Origin: Poriferisodalis sp965231925
Lineage (GTDB): Bacteria; Actinomycetota; Acidimicrobiia; Acidimicrobiales; Poriferisodalaceae
Length of the DNA: 64,000 nucleotides
Direction: 5' to 3'
NCBI GenBank assembly: GCA_965231925.1
Contig: OZ246894.1
Span: 2,666,001-2,730,000 of the forward strand
In this document: piece after piece, positions 45,371-52,886 of the stretch
Numbering within the stretch: the first letter of the stretch is position 1
Layout: each line of letters begins with the position of its first letter
Made by a program: the position numbers and the translations under genes
Notes under the pieces: model-generated
What the model saw: only the letters and a program-made list of their open reading frames with translations
Database searches by the model: none
Told to the model about the DNA's origin: nothing

Positions 45371-48256
45371 CTACGAAGCCTGCTGCGGACGTATCAGGAA
45401 CTCGGCACCGTCGCGGCTGTCGCCGAGCACGATCGACCAGCCCGCCCGCTCGAGCACCTGACTGGCGATAGCGAGGCCGAGGCCGCTACCGCCAGGGCGC
45501 GTAGTGAAACCGAAGTCGAAGATGCGATCGGCAATGTCGTCGGCAATGCCCGAGCCGCTGTCTCGGTAGATGATGGTTAGACCTCGACAGTCGAGTTCGA
45601 TCACCCAAGATTCAGCGCCCCCGGCTTGGCCGGTCCAGTAGAGGCTGTTATCGACAAGATTGACGAAGACTGGGTAGAACGTCGACGCGTACCCCTCGAT
45701 CCTCAAAGCTTGGAACGCGGGACTGGGATTGAGCGTGACGTCCGCGCGGCGCATTCGTTCGTAGAACAGTTCACCAAGAAATCGTGAGATGTCGCTGCCC
45801 TTGATGGTGGTTTTGGTACGCCGAATTCGTCGCTGCATGGGTGTCAGCAGCGTCAGGTAGCTGTCGAGGTGGTCGAAGTCTCGCCGCAGGGCCTCGTACA
45901 CGGGGACGAGCTTCGGGTTCTTCTTGGCCCACGTACCGACACGCCGCACGTCGCTGCGGATGCTGGAGACCGTCTGGCCAAACTCGTGGTCCACCACAGC
46001 GAGCGCCATGCCCAGCTGCACAAATTCCAATTGAGCATCAGCTTGTTCCCGAAGCTCCACTATCTCCGCATCGGCAGCCGCCGCCAGTTCGGTCGGCGTC
46101 GGCGCGCCGGCCTCGAATACCGCGCCACTTGAACGGACGAGATTCGCGACCCGCATGAACGCTCGGCCCGAATCAGCTGCCAGCGAGTCGAGCGCCTTCT
46201 CGAACTCGGCCTGCTCCTCGATCCATCCGCGGCCACTCGACGCGCTCGGTTGTGCAACTGCTCCCAGGCGCCTCTCAAAATCGGCTCGCAGTCCGTCGAG
46301 GACAGACCTCACACTGGCGCTCATGGCGCTCAACGCTCGGGTCCCCTCAGTCTCGGCGTCACCTACACGCCCTCGCACTGCGCCGACTCGCTGTGCGAGG
46401 AACTCCTTGCGTTCGCGCGCGTCCGACTCTCGTGCGATGAGGCGGGCTTCGACCGCCGTTGCCAGTTCGTCGACGGCATCCAGCGCCGGCCGAATGTGCG
46501 ACTGGTCGGCATCGGCGGCCATGCGCTCGACCTGAGCCATGTCACGACGCATCGAGGCTGTCGGCGCGAATCCCTCAGGCTCGTCATACGCCAGCGGTTC
46601 GACTAGCCGCCGAAGCGCCTGTTTGGCATCGCCCACTCGTCTCGTCGCTGGCTGCAGGCGATCGAATTCAGCAAGTTCGGCACGCAGTTCGCTCACGATG
46701 CTGGAAGCCTCTTGCCCTATATCCGTGGCCTCGAGGTGCCGCTCGGCCGCGACAAGCTGACCTTGGAGCTTCTTCCGTCCGGCAGTGGCCCGCCTGTCGC
46801 GTTCCTTGCGAAGCTGATCCTCCCTGACGAGGCGTGCCCGGCCCTGCTCGTATGCATGCACCTCTGGCGCATCGGCGCGGAAGTAGCGGGCAGCCAACTC
46901 AAGCAAGAGGTTGATGAGCAGTCGTCGGAAGTCCGAGTAGGCGCGGCCTCGGGTAAAGCCCTCTCTCCCTGCCTTTTCCTGCAGCCCAGGATTCTGATCG
47001 CTGGAGAGCCGGACAGCACCAAACATCCGTCGATAGGAGAAGAAGTAGTAACCAGCCCCGAGGCTCCGTCGTTCCTCGATCTCCAGGTAGTCCACATCCG
47101 GTCGGCCATATGGCTGCACCCGAATGCCATCCTTGTACACGTAGAGGCCACCGAGCTTTCGGAGCCTAGTGTTCATCACGCGGAAGGCTTCGGGGTCGAG
47201 CATCGACTCGCTGGGCATGCCCTGTACGACTCCTACTTCGAAGGTGAACGGGCCACAACGCAGCGGCGACGAGTCTGGACAGGGGATATCGAAGTCAACG
47301 GCGTTTTCAGCGAAGATCCTGATGGTGCCGGCGAAGTTGCCGCTGTCGTCGAACTCCCCCCGGATGTGGTGATCAGCCTGATCGAAGTCCGCCGCTGCAA
47401 AAAACTCACCAGGACCGAGACGGCTCTCGCTGTCGCCGCCCCCTCGGTGATCCATGAAGTCAACAGAGAACTCGGGCGTCGTCGGGTCTCGGAGCCACAC
47501 ATCTGTGAACCCGTGCAGGGTCCGATCAAACAGAGATGCTTCGTTAGTCCCTTGCGACTCGAGGTCGGTAGGGAGCTCCCTCGATGCCGGCGAAATCAGG
47601 AAGGTTGTGCCCGTCGCGCCAAGCACTATCAAGTCGGGCAAGTCCCAATAGGGATCGTCAGGTAGAGCGTCAATCGTCGCCCGAATGGCGTCGAGCCGCC
47701 CTTGCCAATCCGTCGAACTGTCCTTCCCCCGGAAGCGCTCCACCGCCTCGCAGAGCGGGGTCTTGAGACTGCGAACATCAGCGTCGCGCAGATCATCCGC
47801 GCCCAGTTCGATCAGGCCCACGGGCACCTCGTCGAGGTCGATGCCCGGCAATTCGAACATCTGCCAGTTGACGAGGGCGGCAATCGCCGGGCTACCGGCC
47901 AGCTTGGACGTCACCAGGACCTGACTGCCGAGCGCCCCGATGGCGAAACGGCCGATGCCTTTCTCGCCGAGCTGCACTCGCGGCTGCATGCCGGGCGGGC
48001 TGTCCACGGGCGAGCGCTCCAGCTTGGACTCCGTGGCAATGGTGAGCCATGATCCCTGAAATGTGTCAAGGTCCATGCCCACGCCATCGTCCCTCACGAC
48101 GAGCACGTTGAGCTTGCGGTAGTAGTCAGCGATGGCATAGGTGGCATATGCATCGTGAGCGTTCTTGAACAGTTCGCTCAGCGCCGTCGGCAGATTGGCG
48201 ATCTGCTGCCTCCCTAGCATGTCGACCGCACGGGCCCTGGCTCGGAACCCGGTCAC
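45371..48256 (-). CDS. Large protein with two GHKL ATPase domains (MORC/Hsp90-like and histidine-kinase-like)
   Basis: 961 aa from GTG 48256, overlapping the cytosine methylase stop (GTGA). The N-terminal ATPase is of the Hsp90/MutL/MORC kind: N-box ALSELFKNAHDAY (N32), VVRDDGVGMD and GEKGIGRFAIGALG near residue 100. A second domain of unknown type and a long charged coiled coil (about residues 460-740) follow. After that comes an H-box-like AVVDHEFGQTVSSIRSDVRR near 756, and a C-terminal histidine-kinase ATPase with N-box FVNLVDNSLYWTG near 865, YRDSGSGIADDI and TTRPGGSGLGLAIA. Next to a receiver protein, this looks like a sensor kinase with an extra ATP-gated module. Confidence 0.8.
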   Translation of the reverse strand: MTGFRARARAVDMLGRQQIANLPTALSELFKNAHDAYATYAIADYYRKLNVLVVRDDGVGMDLDTFQGSWLTIATESKLERSPVDSPPGMQPRVQLGEKGIGRFAIGALGSQVLVTSKLAGSPAIAALVNWQMFELPGIDLDEVPVGLIELGADDLRDADVRSLKTPLCEAVERFRGKDSSTDWQGRLDAIRATIDALPDDPYWDLPDLIVLGATGTTFLISPASRELPTDLESQGTNEASLFDRTLHGFTDVWLRDPTTPEFSVDFMDHRGGGDSESRLGPGEFFAAADFDQADHHIRGEFDDSGNFAGTIRIFAENAVDFDIPCPDSSPLRCGPFTFEVGVVQGMPSESMLDPEAFRVMNTRLRKLGGLYVYKDGIRVQPYGRPDVDYLEIEERRSLGAGYYFFSYRRMFGAVRLSSDQNPGLQEKAGREGFTRGRAYSDFRRLLINLLLELAARYFRADAPEVHAYEQGRARLVREDQLRKERDRRATAGRKKLQGQLVAAERHLEATDIGQEASSIVSELRAELAEFDRLQPATRRVGDAKQALRRLVEPLAYDEPEGFAPTASMRRDMAQVERMAADADQSHIRPALDAVDELATAVEARLIARESDARERKEFLAQRVGAVRGRVGDAETEGTRALSAMSASVRSVLDGLRADFERRLGAVAQPSASSGRGWIEEQAEFEKALDSLAADSGRAFMRVANLVRSSGAVFEAGAPTPTELAAAADAEIVELREQADAQLEFVQLGMALAVVDHEFGQTVSSIRSDVRRVGTWAKKNPKLVPVYEALRRDFDHLDSYLTLLTPMQRRIRRTKTTIKGSDISRFLGELFYERMRRADVTLNPSPAFQALRIEGYASTFYPVFVNLVDNSLYWTGQAGGAESWVIELDCRGLTIIYRDSGSGIADDIADRIFDFGFTTRPGGSGLGLAIASQVLERAGWSIVLGDSRDGAEFLIRPQQAS

Positions 48257-49386
48257 GCTGCGTTCCTCAGGTCAATGGCACCGCCAGCGGTCCGACCCGC
48301 CTGCTCGCTGGGCACCGCACTGCTGCCTCGCTCGTGAGCCTTAGCCACATGCTCAACGAAGCGTTGCCCGAATTGCCGCGCCAGCAACACCGGCACCGCA
48401 TTGCCGATCTGTCGGGCCTGAGACGTCAGCCCCCCAGCGAACTCGAATGAATCTGCGAAAGTCTGCAAGCGGGCTGCCTCTCGGGCAGTGAGCGCCCGGT
48501 GCTCGCTCGGGTGGCCGAATCTCCCGTTGCTGTAGCTGATGCACTTCGTGGTCAGTGTGGGCGCGGGCTTGTCCCAGCTCAGCCGACCGTACACGTCGGT
48601 ATGGCCGCTGAAGCCAGCGCGGTGGCAGTCGGGCCACAGGTGCTTTGGCCAGTTCCGCCGGTCGCCTCCCTCGGGCGTGGCCTCGATCCGTTCGCGATTC
48701 AGATGCGTGAGGCGCATCGCCCTGTGGCTGCTGACCTTGGCTGCGTCGGGTCCCTTGACATCGTGGGGAAGCGAGTGGATGGCGTCTCGGACGGTCCTGT
48801 GCGGCTGTTCGGTCGTCGGGCCATGCGTTGGCACCGGAAACTCGATCTCGCCAAGATCAAAACTGCTGGCGATGAGCACCAGCCTGCTCCGGGTCTGCGG
48901 TACGCCGTAGTCCGCACAAGAGATCGTGTCGAGAGCGACGTGGTGAGTCTTCTCCAGCACTTCGATGAATTCCATGAGAGGGCCGTTCGACTTGGATGCC
49001 CGCCGCATCCCCGGCACGTTTTCGACGAAGACAAGCTGCGGACACACCGCCTCGACGAAGCGAAGAAGCTCAAGGACCAGTTCGGACCGTTCGTCCTGTC
49101 CTGTCGCAGCGTTGCGATGACCGGCAAAGGGTTGGCACGGCGCGCACCCCGCCAGCAGGCGGACAGCCTCATCAGCAGGCGGCATGACCGACGCGACCTC
49201 GTCGACTTTGAGCTTCCGGATGTCGCGCTGGACGGCCTCCACGGTCGGAAAGTTCAACCTGAACGTCTGGACAGCCTCCTCGTCCCAGTCCGTGGCGAAG
49301 ACTGGTCGCACCCCGGCGTCGGCGAAGCCTCGCGCTGTCCCGCCGCAGCCTGAGAAGAAGTCGGCGAGAACGATCCCGCGGCTCAT
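48253..49386 (-). CDS. dcm: DNA (cytosine-5) methyltransferase
   Basis: 377 aa with the ordered C5-methylase motifs: I LADFFSGCGGTARGFADAG, IV GCAPCQPFAGHR with catalytic Cys, VI VFVENVPGM, VIII PQTRSRLVLIA, IX RALTAREAARLQTF and X QIGNAVPVLLA. The target-recognition region is between motifs VIII and IX and cannot be decoded by eye. It overlaps the 46-aa ORF upstream and the GHKL gene downstream by four bases each, so it is embedded in the operon. No separate restriction nuclease is adjacent on this strand; the broken HNH gene lies about 5.7 kb away. Confidence 0.93.
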   Translation of the reverse strand: MSRGIVLADFFSGCGGTARGFADAGVRPVFATDWDEEAVQTFRLNFPTVEAVQRDIRKLKVDEVASVMPPADEAVRLLAGCAPCQPFAGHRNAATGQDERSELVLELLRFVEAVCPQLVFVENVPGMRRASKSNGPLMEFIEVLEKTHHVALDTISCADYGVPQTRSRLVLIASSFDLGEIEFPVPTHGPTTEQPHRTVRDAIHSLPHDVKGPDAAKVSSHRAMRLTHLNRERIEATPEGGDRRNWPKHLWPDCHRAGFSGHTDVYGRLSWDKPAPTLTTKCISYSNGRFGHPSEHRALTAREAARLQTFADSFEFAGGLTSQARQIGNAVPVLLARQFGQRFVEHVAKAHERGSSAVPSEQAGRTAGGAIDLRNAA

Positions 49387-49523
49387 GCGTCCCGCTCCAT
49401 CGCAGTCATCGCAACCACGGCCCGGACTCTGCGGCGCAAGTCCCCATACATGCAGTCAACCAAGGCCGTGTGACAACCGGGAACTGGGATCGGATCCGCG
49501 ACGAAGCGGGGCCGGGTGCTCAT
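49383..49523 (-). CDS. 46-aa small ORF coupled to both neighbours
   Basis: This tiny ORF starts at ATG 49523, overlapping the DUF1156 stop (ATGA). It ends at TGA 49383-49385, overlapping the methylase ATG (ATGA). The product starts MSTRPRFVADPIPVPGCHTA and has a basic centre (YGDLRRRVRAVVAM). No family is recognised. The double overlap suggests either a real small protein or a coupling peptide that carries ribosomes from the adenine to the cytosine methylase. Confidence 0.5.
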   Translation of the reverse strand: MSTRPRFVADPIPVPGCHTALVDCMYGDLRRRVRAVVAMTAMERDA

Positions 49524-52318
49524 TGCGCGAACATCTGGCCAGCGACGGGCGCTGCGGCTTGGGCGGCGGCCGTCAGAGCGCCTTCGCGCAGGCTGGGCCA
49601 TGCGGTGATGAGGCTGTTGTAGGCGTTGGCCTCGGCCGCCCAGCCATTGTCGTTTGCCTTCAGGTAGAGCAGGTAGGCGAGCTGACGGCCGCGGTCGCCG
49701 TTGCCGCCGAGAGTGTGCAGGAGATCGGCAGCCTCGCTCTCGGAGCGCTCCAAGGCGGCCACGAGGTACTGCAACGCCTCCCAAATCGTGAACCGTTCGT
49801 CTTCAGCGGGTGACCAGTCCAGGTCCAGCTCCGAGCGCCGATATAGCCGGAACTTGCCGGCACGGGCCTCACCGATGCCCGACTCAGTGAGACCTTCGAG
49901 GGAGGTGTTCTTGGCCTTGGCCACGCTCTCGGCATCGCCAGACCGCCCCGGCTCGTACTGGTGCTCAGCGAACCAGGTGAGCGCGAACCGGGTGTCGCGG
50001 TCGAGTTCAGCTTCTTCGCCGTCGAGCACTTCACCGAGCACGTCGTTGATGATCGACAGCGCCGCCGACACACGCATCGCCGAACCGTCGGCCTCCACGA
50101 CCTTGGCGTATCGCGAGAACACCTTGATCCCGGGTCCGATGGTGGACTGCGCCATGTCAACCGGTGCGATATTGCCAGACTGCAAGATGCGCACTGCCTC
50201 GGGAAGTTCGCTCCGCAGCGCGGCGATGAACTCGCCTCGAGTGGCCATGACCGCCGAATTCGGTCGCGGTCGACACGCGAGGACAATCGACGATGCCAGA
50301 GCATTGGTGCCCGAGGCCACGAGCCGATTGCCCAGTTCCGTGCGCATGGGCCATGTCGCTGTCACCTGCAAGCCCGCGTCAAGCACAGCCTGCAAGAACG
50401 TGTCCCAGCCGGTAGTGCGGATCTCGCCATCCTGAGTTTCTGTGGCCTTGTAGGCGTAGTAGATGGTCGTGGGTGAGGAACTTGCTCCGGCACCGGCGAC
50501 CTCTTGCATGAATTCGGCCATTCCCGACTCGAAGTGCTCTTCAGCCTGGAGTTTCGAGCCGGCGCGGTAGCGATTCGCGATCAACTCTTCAGACTTCGGT
50601 GTCAGCAGTGTCGAGCACTCATCGGGCCAGACGTCAGCGAGGTTCCTACGAAGCCACACGTAGAAGAAATCAGACAGATCTGCGTACGAAATATTGTCGT
50701 AGTACGGCGGGTCAGTCGACAATGTCGCTCCCACAAACTCGCGCATGCGCGCCCGCGCATCCCGCTGCGATGCTTCGCAGCCCGGGACCGCAGCCGGAGC
50801 ATGCGCGAGGGCCTTGGCGACCCAATCAACCATGGCCATCCAATTGCCGGTCGACGACGAGAACGGATTGGCCTCCGCGAAGTCCCAGGTCATCGGAATT
50901 GCTTGACGCCCGAATGTGTTGCGCATCTTCTCGCCGCTGTTGTGCCATGTACAAATCGTTGACCAGTAGTCGGTGCACTTGTCAACAATGAAGGCCAGGT
51001 AAGTCACGACGGCATCGGTGTAGGCGGTCGTTCCCGTGCCGCCATCTCGCAGCCGAGCTTCGTCGTTGGCCATACCGGCGGCGACCGCGTCGGCCCGCAC
51101 ATTTGCTGCGACCTCGTTCAGCAGGTCCGAGAACGTCGTCAGAGCCGTCAACTGCCTGCGCGTGAATGCGTCGCCCCATGTGGCCATTCCGTACATCGGG
51201 AGGCGATCGACATCGTGATTGGGTTCGGGCACCGTCTCTGTTGGCCTCCACACAGGTTCGCAGCAGTCAGCTGCCGTCTCATCGGCCCACGTGGGCGCTG
51301 TATAGGCGCGGCCTCGGCCGCCTTGGCTGACCACCGCTATCAATTGGCATCCCATTCGGCTAGAACGTCCCTCAGCCCGAATATGCGATCCTGGTATTGC
51401 CGCACCGGTGGCAATACATGTTCCATTGCCTCGGTTGACAGTGCGTTCATGAATCGGGTCGCCACCTTCACGAATCTCGTAGCTGATCGTCTGCGAATCT
51501 CGGTCGATGATCGGCTCGATCCAGACTGTCGGCTTGCCCTTCTTCTTGGACAGCGTCCACGATGCGACGAGTGGCACATGGCCTGACCAGCTCGGATCAG
51601 GCGACTCCACAGTCCGCGCCCAGATCCACGCAATTGGTGTCAGCTTCTCGCCGTCGGGGCCGATGGCATCCGGGTAGAGGTGCCCAATACGCCGTTCAGC
51701 CTCGTCCCGAATCCAACGGCCGTACGCCCCCACGTCCGCCGCCAGCCCCTGTGCCCGCTCCCAGGTGGTCAGGTTCTTGTCAATGTCGGGATGTACCGGC
51801 GGCAGGCCAGCGAAGCGTGGCGGGATCTCGATCATCGCCTTGTTGATGAGCACCGCAACCGGGTTCAGATCCCCAGCCAGCGCTGTCAGCCCGAGCCGCT
51901 GCGCCTCCAGCGGAATGGCCCCGCCACCAGCAAACGGATCCAAGATCGGTGGAGGTCCTTCTGGGAAAGCCCGGTCGATCTCGGCTCGGGCATCCGCCAG
52001 CACATCGGCGTCGTTGGAGTTCTCCCACTTGACCAGCCGTTCCAAGATCCGAAACAGCCGCTGTCGCTCAGCCTCCTGCGCATCCGCGGTCAGCAGTAAG
52101 TTGCCACCCGGGTCCCGGTACCCCTCGGCCGACGGGTCGTCCACCAGCGATGCCCAGATCACCGTCCGAGCCGCAGCCAGCGGCCGCCGCGCCCACCACA
52201 AATGCAGCGTCGATGGGTGCCCATGTCGAATCGACTTCTCCCGGGCAGCCTCAGCGTTGATCGCCGCCAGCGGCAGCGCCACCTCAATCAGCTTCGGCTT
52301 GTACGCGGCGCCTGTCAC
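49520..52318 (-). CDS. DUF1156-type (COG1743) adenine-specific DNA methylase
   Basis: 932 aa from GTG 52318. The N-terminus is the DUF1156 block (KLIEVALPLAAINAEAAREK, then SIRHGHPSTLHLWWARRPLA). Motif I is ILDPFAGGGAIPLEAQRLG and the catalytic motif IV is STDPPYYDNISYAD. It is thus an N6-adenine or N4-cytosine type enzyme. A central zinc-ribbon-like region is degenerate here, with few paired cysteines (GADDCC-like pairs reduced to AADCCEPVW). It is the first gene of the operon 52318-42687 and diverges from the giant-protein pair. Confidence 0.9.
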   Translation of the reverse strand: MTGAAYKPKLIEVALPLAAINAEAAREKSIRHGHPSTLHLWWARRPLAAARTVIWASLVDDPSAEGYRDPGGNLLLTADAQEAERQRLFRILERLVKWENSNDADVLADARAEIDRAFPEGPPPILDPFAGGGAIPLEAQRLGLTALAGDLNPVAVLINKAMIEIPPRFAGLPPVHPDIDKNLTTWERAQGLAADVGAYGRWIRDEAERRIGHLYPDAIGPDGEKLTPIAWIWARTVESPDPSWSGHVPLVASWTLSKKKGKPTVWIEPIIDRDSQTISYEIREGGDPIHERTVNRGNGTCIATGAAIPGSHIRAEGRSSRMGCQLIAVVSQGGRGRAYTAPTWADETAADCCEPVWRPTETVPEPNHDVDRLPMYGMATWGDAFTRRQLTALTTFSDLLNEVAANVRADAVAAGMANDEARLRDGGTGTTAYTDAVVTYLAFIVDKCTDYWSTICTWHNSGEKMRNTFGRQAIPMTWDFAEANPFSSSTGNWMAMVDWVAKALAHAPAAVPGCEASQRDARARMREFVGATLSTDPPYYDNISYADLSDFFYVWLRRNLADVWPDECSTLLTPKSEELIANRYRAGSKLQAEEHFESGMAEFMQEVAGAGASSSPTTIYYAYKATETQDGEIRTTGWDTFLQAVLDAGLQVTATWPMRTELGNRLVASGTNALASSIVLACRPRPNSAVMATRGEFIAALRSELPEAVRILQSGNIAPVDMAQSTIGPGIKVFSRYAKVVEADGSAMRVSAALSIINDVLGEVLDGEEAELDRDTRFALTWFAEHQYEPGRSGDAESVAKAKNTSLEGLTESGIGEARAGKFRLYRRSELDLDWSPAEDERFTIWEALQYLVAALERSESEAADLLHTLGGNGDRGRQLAYLLYLKANDNGWAAEANAYNSLITAWPSLREGALTAAAQAAAPVAGQMFAQ

Positions 52319-52466
52319 GGACTGTCACGGTAGCCAGTGACGCCACCGGTCAGAGTTGCCAGCAGATGCGACGATCCGGCACCCATGCCGTATATACAAT
52401 TTCATTACCTTTCATATTTCCTAGAGTGCAGTCGAATCGAGTAGCCGTGAAGGCAGCAGCGACGCT
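52319..52466. promoter_or_regulatory. Divergent, partly AT-rich promoter region
   Basis: 148 bp between the DUF1156 start and the 139-aa gene. Bases 52390-52422 are AT-rich (TATATACAATTTCATTACC), unlike the surroundings, and should hold promoters for both directions. CTGTCACGG occurs twice at 52312-52330, straddling the DUF1156 GTG, and could be an operator over the translation start. No strong RBS precedes that GTG. Confidence 0.4.
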
Positions 52467-52886
52467 TTGTCACCCCCGTACCGCAACCGATACCCACGGC
52501 AGTTGGAGCAAGAGCTGGAGGCGGCGCGCCAAGCCGGCGTTGTCCTGGTCGAGGTTCCCGGCTCTGCCTTCACGGCCCTAGCAGCCGCAGGAATCCGCAT
52601 GATCTTCGTCGCCTTGACCGATGGCAGGCTCGTAGCGGCGCCTCGTCGGCAGCACGGCGAGAACATCTCGCACGCCGTGCTCGCCAATGGAGGTCCTGTA
52701 CTTACGGCCGGCGAGTTCAGCGTGGAGTTCCACGGGTCAGAGATTGTTGTTTCGGCGCTCAATGACATGAGCGGCCACTACCGGCCGGGAGCGGACGGCC
52801 TCGCGATAGCTCAGGAAATGTTCGAGACAGCCGGAATTCGCGTCAGGCCCGACGTTGTCACCTCTTACCATTGGGAAGCACCATGA
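52467..52886 (+). CDS. Small unrecognised protein coupled to the giant gene
   Basis: Up to 139 aa from TTG 52467; later starts such as ATG 52597 are possible. It contains RMIFVALTDGRLVAAPRRQH, then LTAGEFSVEFHGSEIVVSAL, a small alpha/beta protein of unknown family. It ends by overlapping the giant gene (ATGA), so the two are co-translated. A shrunken relative of its centre (MIFVVTNGAELAAALRQQ) precedes the giant-gene fragment at 60498, showing that the pair was duplicated together. Confidence 0.6.
   Translation: MSPPYRNRYPRQLEQELEAARQAGVVLVEVPGSAFTALAAAGIRMIFVALTDGRLVAAPRRQHGENISHAVLANGGPVLTAGEFSVEFHGSEIVVSALNDMSGHYRPGADGLAIAQEMFETAGIRVRPDVVTSYHWEAP

Larger units (their letters stand above)
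42687..45371 (-). pseudogene. Response-receiver-domain protein whose 3' end is interrupted by IS30
   Basis: The gene starts at GTG 45371, overlapping the upstream stop by one base, and runs to about 43818. It resumes at about 42773 and ends at TAA 42687. Removing the IS restores the frame and gives about 546 aa, ending in IGTDQSEWLRRGARS. Residues 1-175 form a receiver domain: acidic pair D15/D16 (ALLIDDRVD), phospho-acceptor D100 (LLIFDWLL), T132 (VVFTGMPG) and K170 (VFGKPG). A long acidic insert follows the first strand. The remaining ~370 residues are an unknown output domain. As it stands, the frame reads into the IS and swaps the last ~28 residues for about 38 foreign ones (stop at 43701), so partial function is possible. 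Confidence 0.75.
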
